A program made the translations under genes and the position numbers. The notes under the pieces were generated by a model, which did no database searches, had not been told where the DNA came from, and was given only the letters and a program-made list of their open reading frames with translations. A stretch of DNA of 22,002 bases from a virus, in the IMG/VR virus record IMGVR_UViG_3300030380_000254, positions 22,948 to 44,949 of that record; one strand, written 5' to 3'. Below are positions 1-5,770 of the stretch, piece after piece. Each line of letters opens with the position of its first letter. The stretch's first letter is position 1.

Positions 1-104
1 TAATCACAATTACGGCAGAACCCGCCGCTATCATAACTGTAATGCTTTAAGCGGTTGTAGTCCTCATGGTAGTGACCACACCGTAAACAAGTTAAGCCAT
101 CCAT
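1..104 (-). CDS. Small zinc-ribbon protein, 3' end cut by window edge
   Basis: Reading leftward from the ATG at 104, the frame stays open to base 1, giving 34 complete codons. The peptide has a C-x2-C pair (CLRC) near the start and a second pair (CRNC) about 22 residues later, with His and Tyr between them. This is a typical four-cysteine zinc-ribbon layout. An AGGAG Shine-Dalgarno lies 10 bases before the ATG, and the start overlaps the end of the previous gene by 13 bases, both supporting the start. No function can be assigned. Phage zinc ribbons of this size often bind nucleic acid or host proteins, but that is family-level guesswork here. Confidence 0.7.
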   Translation of the reverse strand, partial: MDGLTCLRCGHYHEDYNRLKHYSYDSGGFCRNCD

Positions 105-346
105 GTCCACTTATCTCCTGTTGGTTCTTTCTTGATAGCCACTGCCTCTGTTGTTTCTATCCAAACCTTAGCACCACACGACAACGGCTTGTCTGGTGAG
201 TAAACAACACGCCCAGATAAAAACTCTACACCATGTCCTGTGTAGTTCTTACCGTTAACCTTTACAGATATAACGGGCTTGTAATCACCTGTCTTGCTGT
301 TGTGGCGGATGTGATGTTGGTTGATGTGTATTCTTTTAATTGTCAT
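92..346 (-). CDS. Conserved phage hypothetical protein, 84 aa
   Basis: This is an 84-residue soluble protein with no membrane segment. Its middle (VVYSPDKPLSCGAKVWIET, about residues 47-65) and its start (RIHINQHHIRHN) match my memory of a small conserved family found in many marine phages without known function; I could not run a search. The composition suggests a compact beta-rich fold. A GGAG Shine-Dalgarno sits 10 bases before the ATG at 346. The start overlaps the upstream gene by 11 bases and the stop overlaps the downstream zinc-ribbon gene by 13, so it belongs to a small leftward early operon. Confidence 0.8.
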   Translation of the reverse strand: MTIKRIHINQHHIRHNSKTGDYKPVISVKVNGKNYTGHGVEFLSGRVVYSPDKPLSCGAKVWIETTEAVAIKKEPTGDKWTWMA

Positions 347-557
347 TTTCTACAATCTCCAAATTCATCTTAATTTCTGAATGGTCAGTTTCCCAACCCA
401 CACAATCCCAGCCTTCAGCGTCCCTGTCTTCTACATACGCTCTTCCCATTTCTTCTTGTATCTGGTCTGGTGTCATGCCTGTACAATCAAACTGATATTC
501 TTCGGTAACTTGTTTCATTACTCTTGCTTTGATAATTAATTTGTGATTTGAACGCAT
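336..557 (-). CDS. Hypothetical small acidic protein, 73 aa
   Basis: I do not recognise this protein. It begins with a basic stretch (MRSNHKLIIKARVMKQV) and continues acidic and Trp-containing, ending in EIVENDN. The frame is open upstream to an ATG at 626 and has another ATG at 596. I chose the ATG at 557 because AAGGA lies 7 bases before it and because a promoter-like element (592-620) sits inside the longer version, placing the likely transcript start near 585. It is the first gene of the second leftward transcription unit and overlaps the next gene by 11 bases. The short form is only moderately certain. Confidence 0.65.
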   Translation of the reverse strand: MRSNHKLIIKARVMKQVTEEYQFDCTGMTPDQIQEEMGRAYVEDRDAEGWDCVGWETDHSEIKMNLEIVENDN

Positions 558-591
558 CTGCTTTTCCTTCTGTTTGTTTGCAGTTTCATTA

Positions 592-620
592 CCCATACAG
601 TAAACTATTAAACGTGTCAA
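592..620 (-). promoter_or_regulatory. Sigma70-like promoter for the 557-to-left early genes
   Basis: On the minus strand a perfect TTGACA -35 box (620-615) is followed by a 17-base spacer and TATGGG (597-592) as a weak -10 box. It lies directly downstream of a terminator and upstream of the 557 start, where a fresh promoter would be expected. The spacer and -10 resemble the plus-strand element at 1346-1374: both have TTGACA, seven bases, TAGTTT, three bases, then GTATGG. That shared layout raises confidence that both are real. Confidence 0.6.
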
Positions 621-624
621 CCCC

Positions 625-659
625 AAAAGAAAACGGGGCTATCCAAAAGGACAACCCCG
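625..659 (-). terminator. Rho-independent terminator, minus strand
   Basis: Read leftward, CGGGG (659-655) pairs with CCCCG (638-634). An inner TCC/GGA pairing closes a TTTT loop, with a 3x3 internal mismatch between the two helices. The stem is followed directly by TTTTCTTTT (633-625). It sits 32 bases past the stop codon at 691 and just before the 592-620 promoter. It would end the transcript carrying the 691-1253 genes. Confidence 0.8.
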
Positions 660-682
660 CTTCCCAACCAACAGAAAGGACA

Positions 683-708
683 CCCTACGTCTATGCAACC
701 TCGTAGGG
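683..708 (-). repeat. Inverted repeat spanning a stop codon
   Basis: CCCTACG at 683-689 is the exact inverse of CGTAGGG at 702-708, with a 12-base loop that contains the TAG stop of the 691-939 gene. No run of T follows on either strand, so it is not an intrinsic terminator by itself. As RNA it could form a 3' stem-loop protecting the message upstream of the true terminator. Confidence 0.45.
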
Positions 709-939
709 CGTACTTAGTCTTAACACATAACCGGCATTAGTGTCAAGCCATTTTTTTGCTTGGCGTTCAGAATTTGTCACATGAACCGTGACCCACTTTG
801 TCAGGTCGACAGCTTCACCCTGTTTAACAAGTTCGCGGCTTGTCTCGTTTAGCCTTACCATACTAGCTGGCGTGAGGACTTGCCATTTCCCGTCAAACTC
901 TCGTTCGACTATCTCAGCCTTCAGTTCCCGTCTTCGCAT
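691..939 (-). CDS. Hypothetical basic protein, 82 aa
   Basis: I do not recognise this protein. It opens with an Arg-rich stretch (MRRRELKAEIVE), then a mixed segment with no membrane helix, and ends in LRLSTPYEVA. The longer frame starts with TTG at 957; I prefer the ATG at 939 because AGAGG lies 6 bases upstream, an excellent Shine-Dalgarno. The start overlaps the stop of the upstream ribbon-helix-helix gene by 26 bases, which suggests coupled translation. It is the last gene before the terminator at 625-659. The basic N-terminus would suit nucleic-acid binding, but nothing further supports that. Confidence 0.65.
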   Translation of the reverse strand: MRRRELKAEIVEREFDGKWQVLTPASMVRLNETSRELVKQGEAVDLTKWVTVHVTNSERQAKKWLDTNAGYVLRLSTPYEVA

Positions 940-1129
940 CTTCTTCCTCTTGTTCAATTACGTGGATGTATAGGTCGATTGCTTCCCGTATTAGGTCAGC
1001 AACACTGACTTGTTCTAGTTCGGTCTTTTGTCGTTTCTCTGATAGCGTAGCAAGTTTGTCATATTGGCTTACCGTCATCAGTAGATTGTACGTCTTTGTT
1101 TTCTCTTCTATCTTCGGTGGTCTTGCCAT
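914..1129 (-). CDS. Ribbon-helix-helix-like DNA-binding protein (candidate regulator), 71 aa
   Basis: The protein begins MARPPKIEEKTKTYNLLMTV: a short basic strand with alternating residues, as in CopG/Arc-type ribbon-helix-helix proteins. Two helices follow (about residues 20-33 and 42-57), the second reading VADLIREAIDLYI, close to the usual helix B pattern. The tail is acidic. Such proteins bind operators as dimers and commonly regulate early phage transcription; here that role is inferred from fold likeness and from its place beside a divergent control region. The frame opens at 1195, but MARPPK at 1129 is the natural start, with GAGG just before it. It overlaps the upstream gene by 71 bases, more than is usual here. 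Confidence 0.7.
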   Translation of the reverse strand: MARPPKIEEKTKTYNLLMTVSQYDKLATLSEKRQKTELEQVSVADLIREAIDLYIHVIEQEEEDAKTGTEG

Positions 1130-1253
1130 CTTCCTCGTCCATCCATTCAGCAACCCAATCGTAGGTTTCGTCCACGCCTCGTTTGTTAGGTACAACTTGT
1201 GTCCTATAAGTAGGGTTACGTATTTGTTTAGCTATAGGGTTTCTTTTCTTCAT
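1059..1253 (-). CDS. Small basic-then-acidic phage protein, 64 aa
   Basis: The N-terminus (KKRNPIAKQIRNPTYRTQVV) matches my memory of a small family common in marine phages whose members begin with a basic RNP-type segment. No function is known to me. The C-terminal half is strongly acidic and low in complexity (DEEDGKTTEDRRENKD), and its DNA is shared with the start of the ribbon-helix-helix gene. I chose the ATG at 1253 over the ATG at 1313 because the conserved segment begins there. No Shine-Dalgarno is visible, but a TATAAT sits about 20 bases upstream, so the leader would be very short. It is the first gene of the leftward unit. Confidence 0.65.
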   Translation of the reverse strand: MKKRNPIAKQIRNPTYRTQVVPNKRGVDETYDWVAEWMDEEDGKTTEDRRENKDVQSTDDGKPI

Positions 1254-1271
1254 AGTAATATATAATAAGTA

Positions 1272-1277
1272 ATTATA
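1272..1277 (-). promoter_or_regulatory. Possible -10 box (TATAAT) for leftward early genes
   Basis: A perfect TATAAT on the minus strand lies 18 bases before the ATG at 1253. No good -35 box is found at the right distance (ATATAC at 17 bases). A perfect 10-base palindrome, CCCTGCAGGG (1286-1295), falls between the two positions. The element is plausible because the leftward unit must start here, but it would need an activator or a weak -35. Confidence 0.4.
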
Positions 1278-1285
1278 GTAGGGTT

Positions 1286-1295
1286 CCCTGCAGGG
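1286..1295. promoter_or_regulatory. Perfect palindrome CCCTGCAGGG in the divergent control region
   Basis: This self-complementary decamer lies between the divergent primase and leftward early genes, inside the likely spacer of the leftward promoter. Position and symmetry fit an operator for a dimeric regulator such as the ribbon-helix-helix protein encoded next door. It is a single copy, so the operator idea is inference only. Confidence 0.3.
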
Positions 1296-1345
1296 TATAT
1301 TGGTTATTAGCACGTACTGGATTTGCCGTCAACAAAAAAATCATG

Positions 1346-1374
1346 TTGACAGTGTTTTTAGTTTGTCGTATGGA
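1346..1374 (+). promoter_or_regulatory. Sigma70-like promoter for the replication operon
   Basis: TTGACA (1346-1351), a 17-base spacer and TATGGA (1369-1374) precede the primase ATG at 1381. The spacer shares TAGTTT and the bases next to the -10 with the minus-strand element at 592-620. The expected transcript start is at about 1380-1382, at the ATG itself, implying a leaderless or nearly leaderless mRNA. If the primase is instead translated from a normal leader, the true promoter must be further upstream. Confidence 0.6.
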
Positions 1375-1380
1375 TATGTC

Positions 1381-2178
1381 ATGGCTAACTGGATTAAAGA
1401 TTTCGTGATGGACTTGCCTTTGCAACCGAATGGTCGGATGCGGATGGATTGTCCTGTTTGCGGAAAGAAGAACACGTTTAGTGTAGGAGAAGAGAATGGG
1501 CAACGTTTATATCATTGCTTCCATGCTGACTGTACTGCTTCTGGTCGTACAGGCTTCAGGTTAACCAAGGATGTAACAACACATCCTATGTTACTGAAAA
1601 GAAACAACAAGAGTGATGCTGCTGTTACGTACTGTGCTACTTTTGAAATGCCAAGCACGTTCGTTCCGATAACACGTAGCCAAGAATCAGTGGACTACCT
1701 CAAACGAGTACATGCTTACGATGCCTATTTAGATGGTCGGGTAGACTTGCGGTTCGATTTCCAACGTAATCGAATTGTCTACCTCATCACGGATGGCAAG
1801 CGTGTGGTCGATGCGGCAGGCCGAACATTAACTAACGAGAAACCGAAGTGGTGGAGATATGGAAAGTCAGGTAATCCTTTCGTTTGCGGCAGGGGACGTA
1901 TCGCTGTTCTTGTCGAAGATTGTGCTAGTGCTTGCTGTGTATCTGATGTTTTTTCGGGCGTAGCACTGCTTGGGACGAACCTTCTTGACACTCACGTCAA
2001 AGTATTGCAGAACTACGACAAGGTATTTGTAGCTCTTGATAAGGATGCTACCCAAAAGGCCCTAGAAATTGTAAGAAAATTACAAGGCATTGTGCCTACT
2101 AACATGATGATTTTAAATCAAGACATAAAGGACATGGATAATGCAACAAGAGAGCGAGTCCTCGCAAAGTACACTTGA
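1381..2178 (+). CDS. DNA primase (zinc finger plus TOPRIM)
   Basis: This would make RNA primers for phage DNA replication. Residues 24-51 hold a zinc-binding set, CPVC (24-27) and C46/H48/C51, as in DnaG/T7 gp4-type primases that read the template initiation site. A TOPRIM domain follows: the catalytic Glu is E179 in LVEDCASA, and the metal-binding Asp pair is D220 and D222 in ALDKDAT. At 265 residues it contains only the primase half; the helicase is a separate gene starting 38 bases inside its 3' end, unlike the fused T7 gp4. The frame is open back to 1300, but zinc-finger homology and the promoter at 1346-1374 favour the ATG at 1381. No clear Shine-Dalgarno precedes it. Confidence 0.9.
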   Translation: MANWIKDFVMDLPLQPNGRMRMDCPVCGKKNTFSVGEENGQRLYHCFHADCTASGRTGFRLTKDVTTHPMLLKRNNKSDAAVTYCATFEMPSTFVPITRSQESVDYLKRVHAYDAYLDGRVDLRFDFQRNRIVYLITDGKRVVDAAGRTLTNEKPKWWRYGKSGNPFVCGRGRIAVLVEDCASACCVSDVFSGVALLGTNLLDTHVKVLQNYDKVFVALDKDATQKALEIVRKLQGIVPTNMMILNQDIKDMDNATRERVLAKYT

Positions 2179-3379
2179 GCATCAGGTGTTGGGCTTCATG
2201 CTCAACCACGAGTTTTACAATAAAGTAAAGAACATTATTACAAAAGATATGTTCGCAGGACGGGATGCTACCATATTCGACGTGATTACCTATGGTCACA
2301 AGGAATACGGTGTCGATATGCACCCTCATCAGGTGGCGGCACTGGTCAGTGACCGCAACCCTGCCATGCCATCTAGCGCAGTACACGAAATATATACCAT
2401 ACTGGACAACCTATCCACGAACATATCTGAGGAGATGGCCCTCGAACACGATGTGGTTAAGAACTTCTGGGTTCGAGACAGAGCCAGACAGATTGGTGAG
2501 AAAGCGATTGCTATCTTCACTGGCGAATCAGAACACTTCGGCGAACTTAAGACGCTTATCGACATGGTTGAAGATGGGCGGATGACAGATAAGACAACGT
2601 ATAGTGAAATGGACAAAGACTTTACACAATTAGTGCAAGAAGAAACAGGTGACCCTGACTTCCCGTTTGATTGGGACTTGCTGTCAGAGCATTTGTCAGG
2701 CATGGACAGAGGCAACCTTGGCATCATCTTTGCTCGTCCAGAGGTAGGTAAGACAACGTTCTGTGCTTTTCTTGCCGCGAACTACGTTAGGCAGAAGCAC
2801 AAGGTGGTTTACTGGGCAAACGAGGAGCCTGCTGAGAAGATTAAGTTACGTATCATCCAATCGTTTTTCGAACGCACACGACAGCAGATGATAGAAGAAC
2901 AGCACACATTACAGCAACGCTACGACGAAGAGATAGCACCATACCTCGTTGTCATGGACTCTGTAGGTACATCTATGGAAGAACTAAACGAATACGCCCA
3001 GCTAAACGAACCGGACGTTATGTTCTGTGACCAGCTTGATAAGTTTAGGGTTTCTGGTGAGTTTAATCGTGGTGATGAACGCTTGAAGGAAACCTATGTA
3101 GTTGCGCGGGAGATTGCCAAGCGTAATAAACTTCTGATATGGTCAGTCTCACAGGCCAGCTTCGAAGCGCACGACAGACAGTTTATCGACTACGCCATGT
3201 TAGATGGTTCTCGAACTGGTAAAGCTGGTGAAGCAGACGTTATCATTGGGATAGGGAAGACAGGAACATCTGAGGAAGAGAATACAGCAAGACACATCTG
3301 TATCTCTAAGAACAAACTAAACGGGTGGCATGGCATGTTTACCAGCCACATAGATGTACATACGGGAGTATACTACTGA
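2141..3379 (+). CDS. DnaB-like replicative DNA helicase
   Basis: This is a hexameric 5'-3' helicase of the DnaB/RecA fold that would unwind the phage fork and work with the separate primase. Residues 1-110 form a helical N-terminal domain like the primase-interacting part of DnaB (LEHQVLGFMLNHEF). The ATPase domain has Walker A ARPEVGKT (198-205), close to ARPSMGKT of E. coli DnaB, a catalytic Glu in ANEEP (228), Walker B PDVMFCDQ (291-298), the sensor Gln in VSQAS (338), and a basic SRTGKAGEAD segment (357-366) near the subunit interface. At 412 residues it is slightly shorter than bacterial DnaB. Its start lies inside the primase end and its stop overlaps the next ATG (TGATG), so translation is probably coupled. 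Confidence 0.93.
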   Translation: MQQESESSQSTLEHQVLGFMLNHEFYNKVKNIITKDMFAGRDATIFDVITYGHKEYGVDMHPHQVAALVSDRNPAMPSSAVHEIYTILDNLSTNISEEMALEHDVVKNFWVRDRARQIGEKAIAIFTGESEHFGELKTLIDMVEDGRMTDKTTYSEMDKDFTQLVQEETGDPDFPFDWDLLSEHLSGMDRGNLGIIFARPEVGKTTFCAFLAANYVRQKHKVVYWANEEPAEKIKLRIIQSFFERTRQQMIEEQHTLQQRYDEEIAPYLVVMDSVGTSMEELNEYAQLNEPDVMFCDQLDKFRVSGEFNRGDERLKETYVVAREIAKRNKLLIWSVSQASFEAHDRQFIDYAMLDGSRTGKAGEADVIIGIGKTGTSEEENTARHICISKNKLNGWHGMFTSHIDVHTGVYY

Positions 3380-3660
3380 TGAATAAGTTACAAGATAAGT
3401 TTCAACAGTTTCATGACAATAATCCAAAAGTGTGGGAACTATTTAAGATGTTCTCTTTTGACGTAATACGTTCAGGTAGAAAGCACTATAGTGTTAACGC
3501 AATCTTTGAACGCATACGATGGCACACAGATATAGAAACAAAATCAAAAGATTCCTTTAAGCTGTCTAACAACCATAGGGCATACTATGCTAGAATGTTT
3601 AATGAAGAGTTTTCAGAGTATAACAACTTCTTTAAGACAAAAAAACTGAGGTCAGAATGA
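3379..3660 (+). CDS. Conserved phage hypothetical protein, 93 aa
   Basis: This is a small soluble protein. The segment ERIRWHTDIET (about residues 45-55) and NNHRAYYARMF (about 67-77) match my memory of a family seen in phages and mobile elements, often beside replication genes, with no assigned role. It has no membrane segment or recognised catalytic motif. The residue pattern suggests a helical, possibly winged-helix-like fold, which is a guess. The ATG at 3379 overlaps the helicase stop (TGATG), and the stop overlaps the exonuclease start (ATGA). Its place between helicase and polymerase suggests a replication accessory role. Confidence 0.8.
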   Translation: MNKLQDKFQQFHDNNPKVWELFKMFSFDVIRSGRKHYSVNAIFERIRWHTDIETKSKDSFKLSNNHRAYYARMFNEEFSEYNNFFKTKKLRSE

Positions 3661-4235
3661 GAGTCTTAACGTTTGACGTGGAGACAACCCACAAGGAGAA
3701 ACCCAATGGTTCATCTACACCCCTGCCGTACTTCGGTAACACACTTGTCTCTGTGGGCTACAAATGGTTGGGCATTGAAGAGGTACACTACCTTTGCTTT
3801 GACCACAGTACCCAGCAACCTAGCAAGGATGGCTTCAATATATTTCAAGATGCCCTAAACCTTGCTGACGTAGTTGTAGGTCACAATATCAAGTTTGACT
3901 TATCGTGGATACGTGAGTGCAACTTCAAGTACGAGGGACATGTGTACGACACGATGGTTGCTGAGTACATCCTTGCCAAGGCAAGACGTTGGTCACTTAG
4001 CCTTTCTGCTGTTGCTGATAAATACGGCGGCGTTCAGAAAGAGAAAGACCTCATCAGCCCCTACTTTAAGGAAGGTAAAACATTCTTTGACATACCGTGG
4101 GATACTATAGTAGAGTACGGGATTGCAGATGTAATCGCTACAGAAGATGTAGCACTAGCACAACTCAAAGCCTTTGGCTCATCGTTTGAGGAACTATTTT
4201 ATGACACTGATACCGACACTAAGATTATCGCTTGA
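3657..4235 (+). CDS. 3'-5' proofreading exonuclease domain of split family A DNA polymerase
   Basis: This is a DnaQ-like/RNase H-fold exonuclease that would remove mispaired 3' ends during phage replication. Exo I is FDVET (D7, E9), Exo II is GHNIKFD (about 75-81), and Exo III is the Y-x3-D pattern in EYGIADVIATED. At 192 residues it corresponds to just the N-terminal part of a Pol I-type phage polymerase. It stops with TGA at 4233-4235, one base before the ATG of the polymerase part, which is in the +1 frame. In HMO-2011 polymerases the two parts are, as I recall, a single chain, so this may be a natural split, an indel or a frameshift site. The start uses an ATGA overlap. Confidence 0.88.
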   Translation: MRVLTFDVETTHKEKPNGSSTPLPYFGNTLVSVGYKWLGIEEVHYLCFDHSTQQPSKDGFNIFQDALNLADVVVGHNIKFDLSWIRECNFKYEGHVYDTMVAEYILAKARRWSLSLSAVADKYGGVQKEKDLISPYFKEGKTFFDIPWDTIVEYGIADVIATEDVALAQLKAFGSSFEELFYDTDTDTKIIA

Positions 4236-4236
4236 A

Positions 4237-5733
4237 ATGACAAGCGTTCTGGCTCACATCGAACAGAACGGCATTAAGATAAACAAAGCAACCCTAGCTG
4301 AGATTCGCGAAGAATATGAACAAGAACTGTTTCAGCTAGAACGCAGATTAAATGAACTAGCCCAGTATGCTATGGGAGATACTCCCGTCAATCTTGACAG
4401 CCCAGACGACAGGTCTATGCTGATGTATTCTTGCAAAGTTGCTGACAAGAGGACGTGGGCTGAGATATTCAACCTTGGTCATGAGATGCGCGGTGCAACT
4501 AAGAAACCCAAGATGCGTAGGCGTATGTCCCGTGCAGAGTTCAAAGGGCATGTGTTGCGAGAGACTGATGTGGTCTACAAGACAGTAGGTTCACAGTGTT
4601 CTAACTGTAATGGCAAGGGTAGATACAACCCATTAAAGAAGGATGGAACTGTTGGAAAAGCTGTTAGAATATGCCGAACGTGTTCGGGTAAAGGTGTGGT
4701 TTATGAGAATACGGGTGAGGTTGCAGGTTTTAAGATGGTTCCTCGTGACGCATTTGATGTTGCGGCGGGTGGTTTTAAGACTGACAAGGAGACACTAGAA
4801 GACATGTCACTGTCCTTGCGGGGTGATGCTCGTGAGTTCGCGCAGTCTTATATACGATACTCTGCCCTGCGAACCTATCTGCGTTCCTTTGTTGAGGGGA
4901 TGGAGAATAACATGGATGGCAACGGATTCATCCACACAGAGTTTATGCAGTGCGTTACGGCAACTGGCAGGTTGTCTAGCCGCAACCCTAACTTTCAGAA
5001 TATGCCTCGTGGTTCTACCTTTGCTATCCGCAGAGCAGTAGAAAGCAGGTTCGAGGGTGGGCAGATATTAGAAGGTGATTATGCACAGCTAGAGTTTAGA
5101 GTTGCTGGTTACCTTGCTAACGACGATGGTATCTTAACGGACGTAGAAGCTGGCACAGACGTTCATAGCTACACTGCTAGTGTGATTGGTTGTACAAGAC
5201 AAGAAGCGAAAGCACACACCTTTAAACCTCTGTATGGGGGTGTTAGTGGTACAGATGACCAGCAACGCTACTACCGGGCGTTCAAGGAGAAGTATCGCGG
5301 CGTTACTGAATGGCACAAGTCCTTACAGAAAGATGCTGTTACCAAGAAAGAAATTACCTTACCATCAGGCAGACAATATGCTTTCCCAGATGCTAGGTGG
5401 ACTGAGTGGGGTACAGCTACCAATCGCACAGCTATCTGTAATTATCCTGTACAAGGCTTTGCTACTGCAGACCTGTTGCCTATGGCTCTTGTCAAACTAC
5501 ACCATGACATGAAGAACATGCAGTCTGTTATTTGCAACACAGTACACGATTCTATTGTAATTGATGTGTATCCCGGCGAGGAAGAGCAGTGTATTCAGGT
5601 TATGTCTAAGGCAATGTTGTGTTTGCCACAGGAGACAAAACGTAGGTATAACAAGGAGTACAGTATGCCTGTAGGAATAGAATTAAAAATGGGAAAAAAC
5701 TGGCTTGACTTAGAAGCTGTGTTTGAGGTATAA
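4237..5733 (+). CDS. polA: Family A DNA polymerase, polymerase part with DnaJ-type zinc finger
   Basis: This is the 5'-3' polymerase of the phage replisome. Motif A is GDYAQLEFRVAG (D281), motif B/O-helix is R321-x3-K325-x3-F329-x3-YG, and motif C is VHDS (H437, D438). TGRLSS (243-248) is also typical. The residue matching E. coli F762 is Phe (F329). Residues 121-153 carry CSNCNGKG and CRTCSGKG, the paired CxxCxGxG motifs of DnaJ, inserted where Pol I has thumb/exo-linker sequence; I know this from HMO-2011-type phages. The frame is open upstream to 4159. I use the ATG at 4237, since the only earlier start in frame is a TTG at 4174. No good Shine-Dalgarno is visible. The upstream in-frame LIPTLRLSLEM looks like conserved linker, suggesting the exonuclease gene was once joined. 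Confidence 0.93.
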   Translation: MTSVLAHIEQNGIKINKATLAEIREEYEQELFQLERRLNELAQYAMGDTPVNLDSPDDRSMLMYSCKVADKRTWAEIFNLGHEMRGATKKPKMRRRMSRAEFKGHVLRETDVVYKTVGSQCSNCNGKGRYNPLKKDGTVGKAVRICRTCSGKGVVYENTGEVAGFKMVPRDAFDVAAGGFKTDKETLEDMSLSLRGDAREFAQSYIRYSALRTYLRSFVEGMENNMDGNGFIHTEFMQCVTATGRLSSRNPNFQNMPRGSTFAIRRAVESRFEGGQILEGDYAQLEFRVAGYLANDDGILTDVEAGTDVHSYTASVIGCTRQEAKAHTFKPLYGGVSGTDDQQRYYRAFKEKYRGVTEWHKSLQKDAVTKKEITLPSGRQYAFPDARWTEWGTATNRTAICNYPVQGFATADLLPMALVKLHHDMKNMQSVICNTVHDSIVIDVYPGEEEQCIQVMSKAMLCLPQETKRRYNKEYSMPVGIELKMGKNWLDLEAVFEV

Positions 5734-5734
5734 T
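5705..5734 (+). promoter_or_regulatory. Internal sigma70-like promoter before the 5771 gene
   Basis: TTGACT (5705-5710), an 18-base spacer and a perfect TATAAT (5729-5734) lie at the very end of polA. A transcript starting near 5741 would have a leader of about 30 bases with GGAGA before the ATG at 5771. This fits a second dose of transcription for the nuclease, MazG and RNR genes. Confidence 0.55.
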
Positions 5735-5770
5735 CCTTTTACGTTCAACTTTAGCCCAATGGAGAATGAC

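Noticed and set aside
2329-2727. 132-codon open frame on the minus strand
   Set aside because: It is antisense to the helicase gene over conserved motifs. The Ser-rich peptide is typical of a shadow frame.
4228-4237. prfB-like +1 frameshift site (GCU UGA) at the end of the exonuclease gene
   Set aside because: The P-site codon is GCU, which would re-pair poorly after slipping, unlike the CUU of prfB. No upstream stimulatory Shine-Dalgarno or downstream structure is clear. Mentioned within the split-polymerase finding but not called as a feature.
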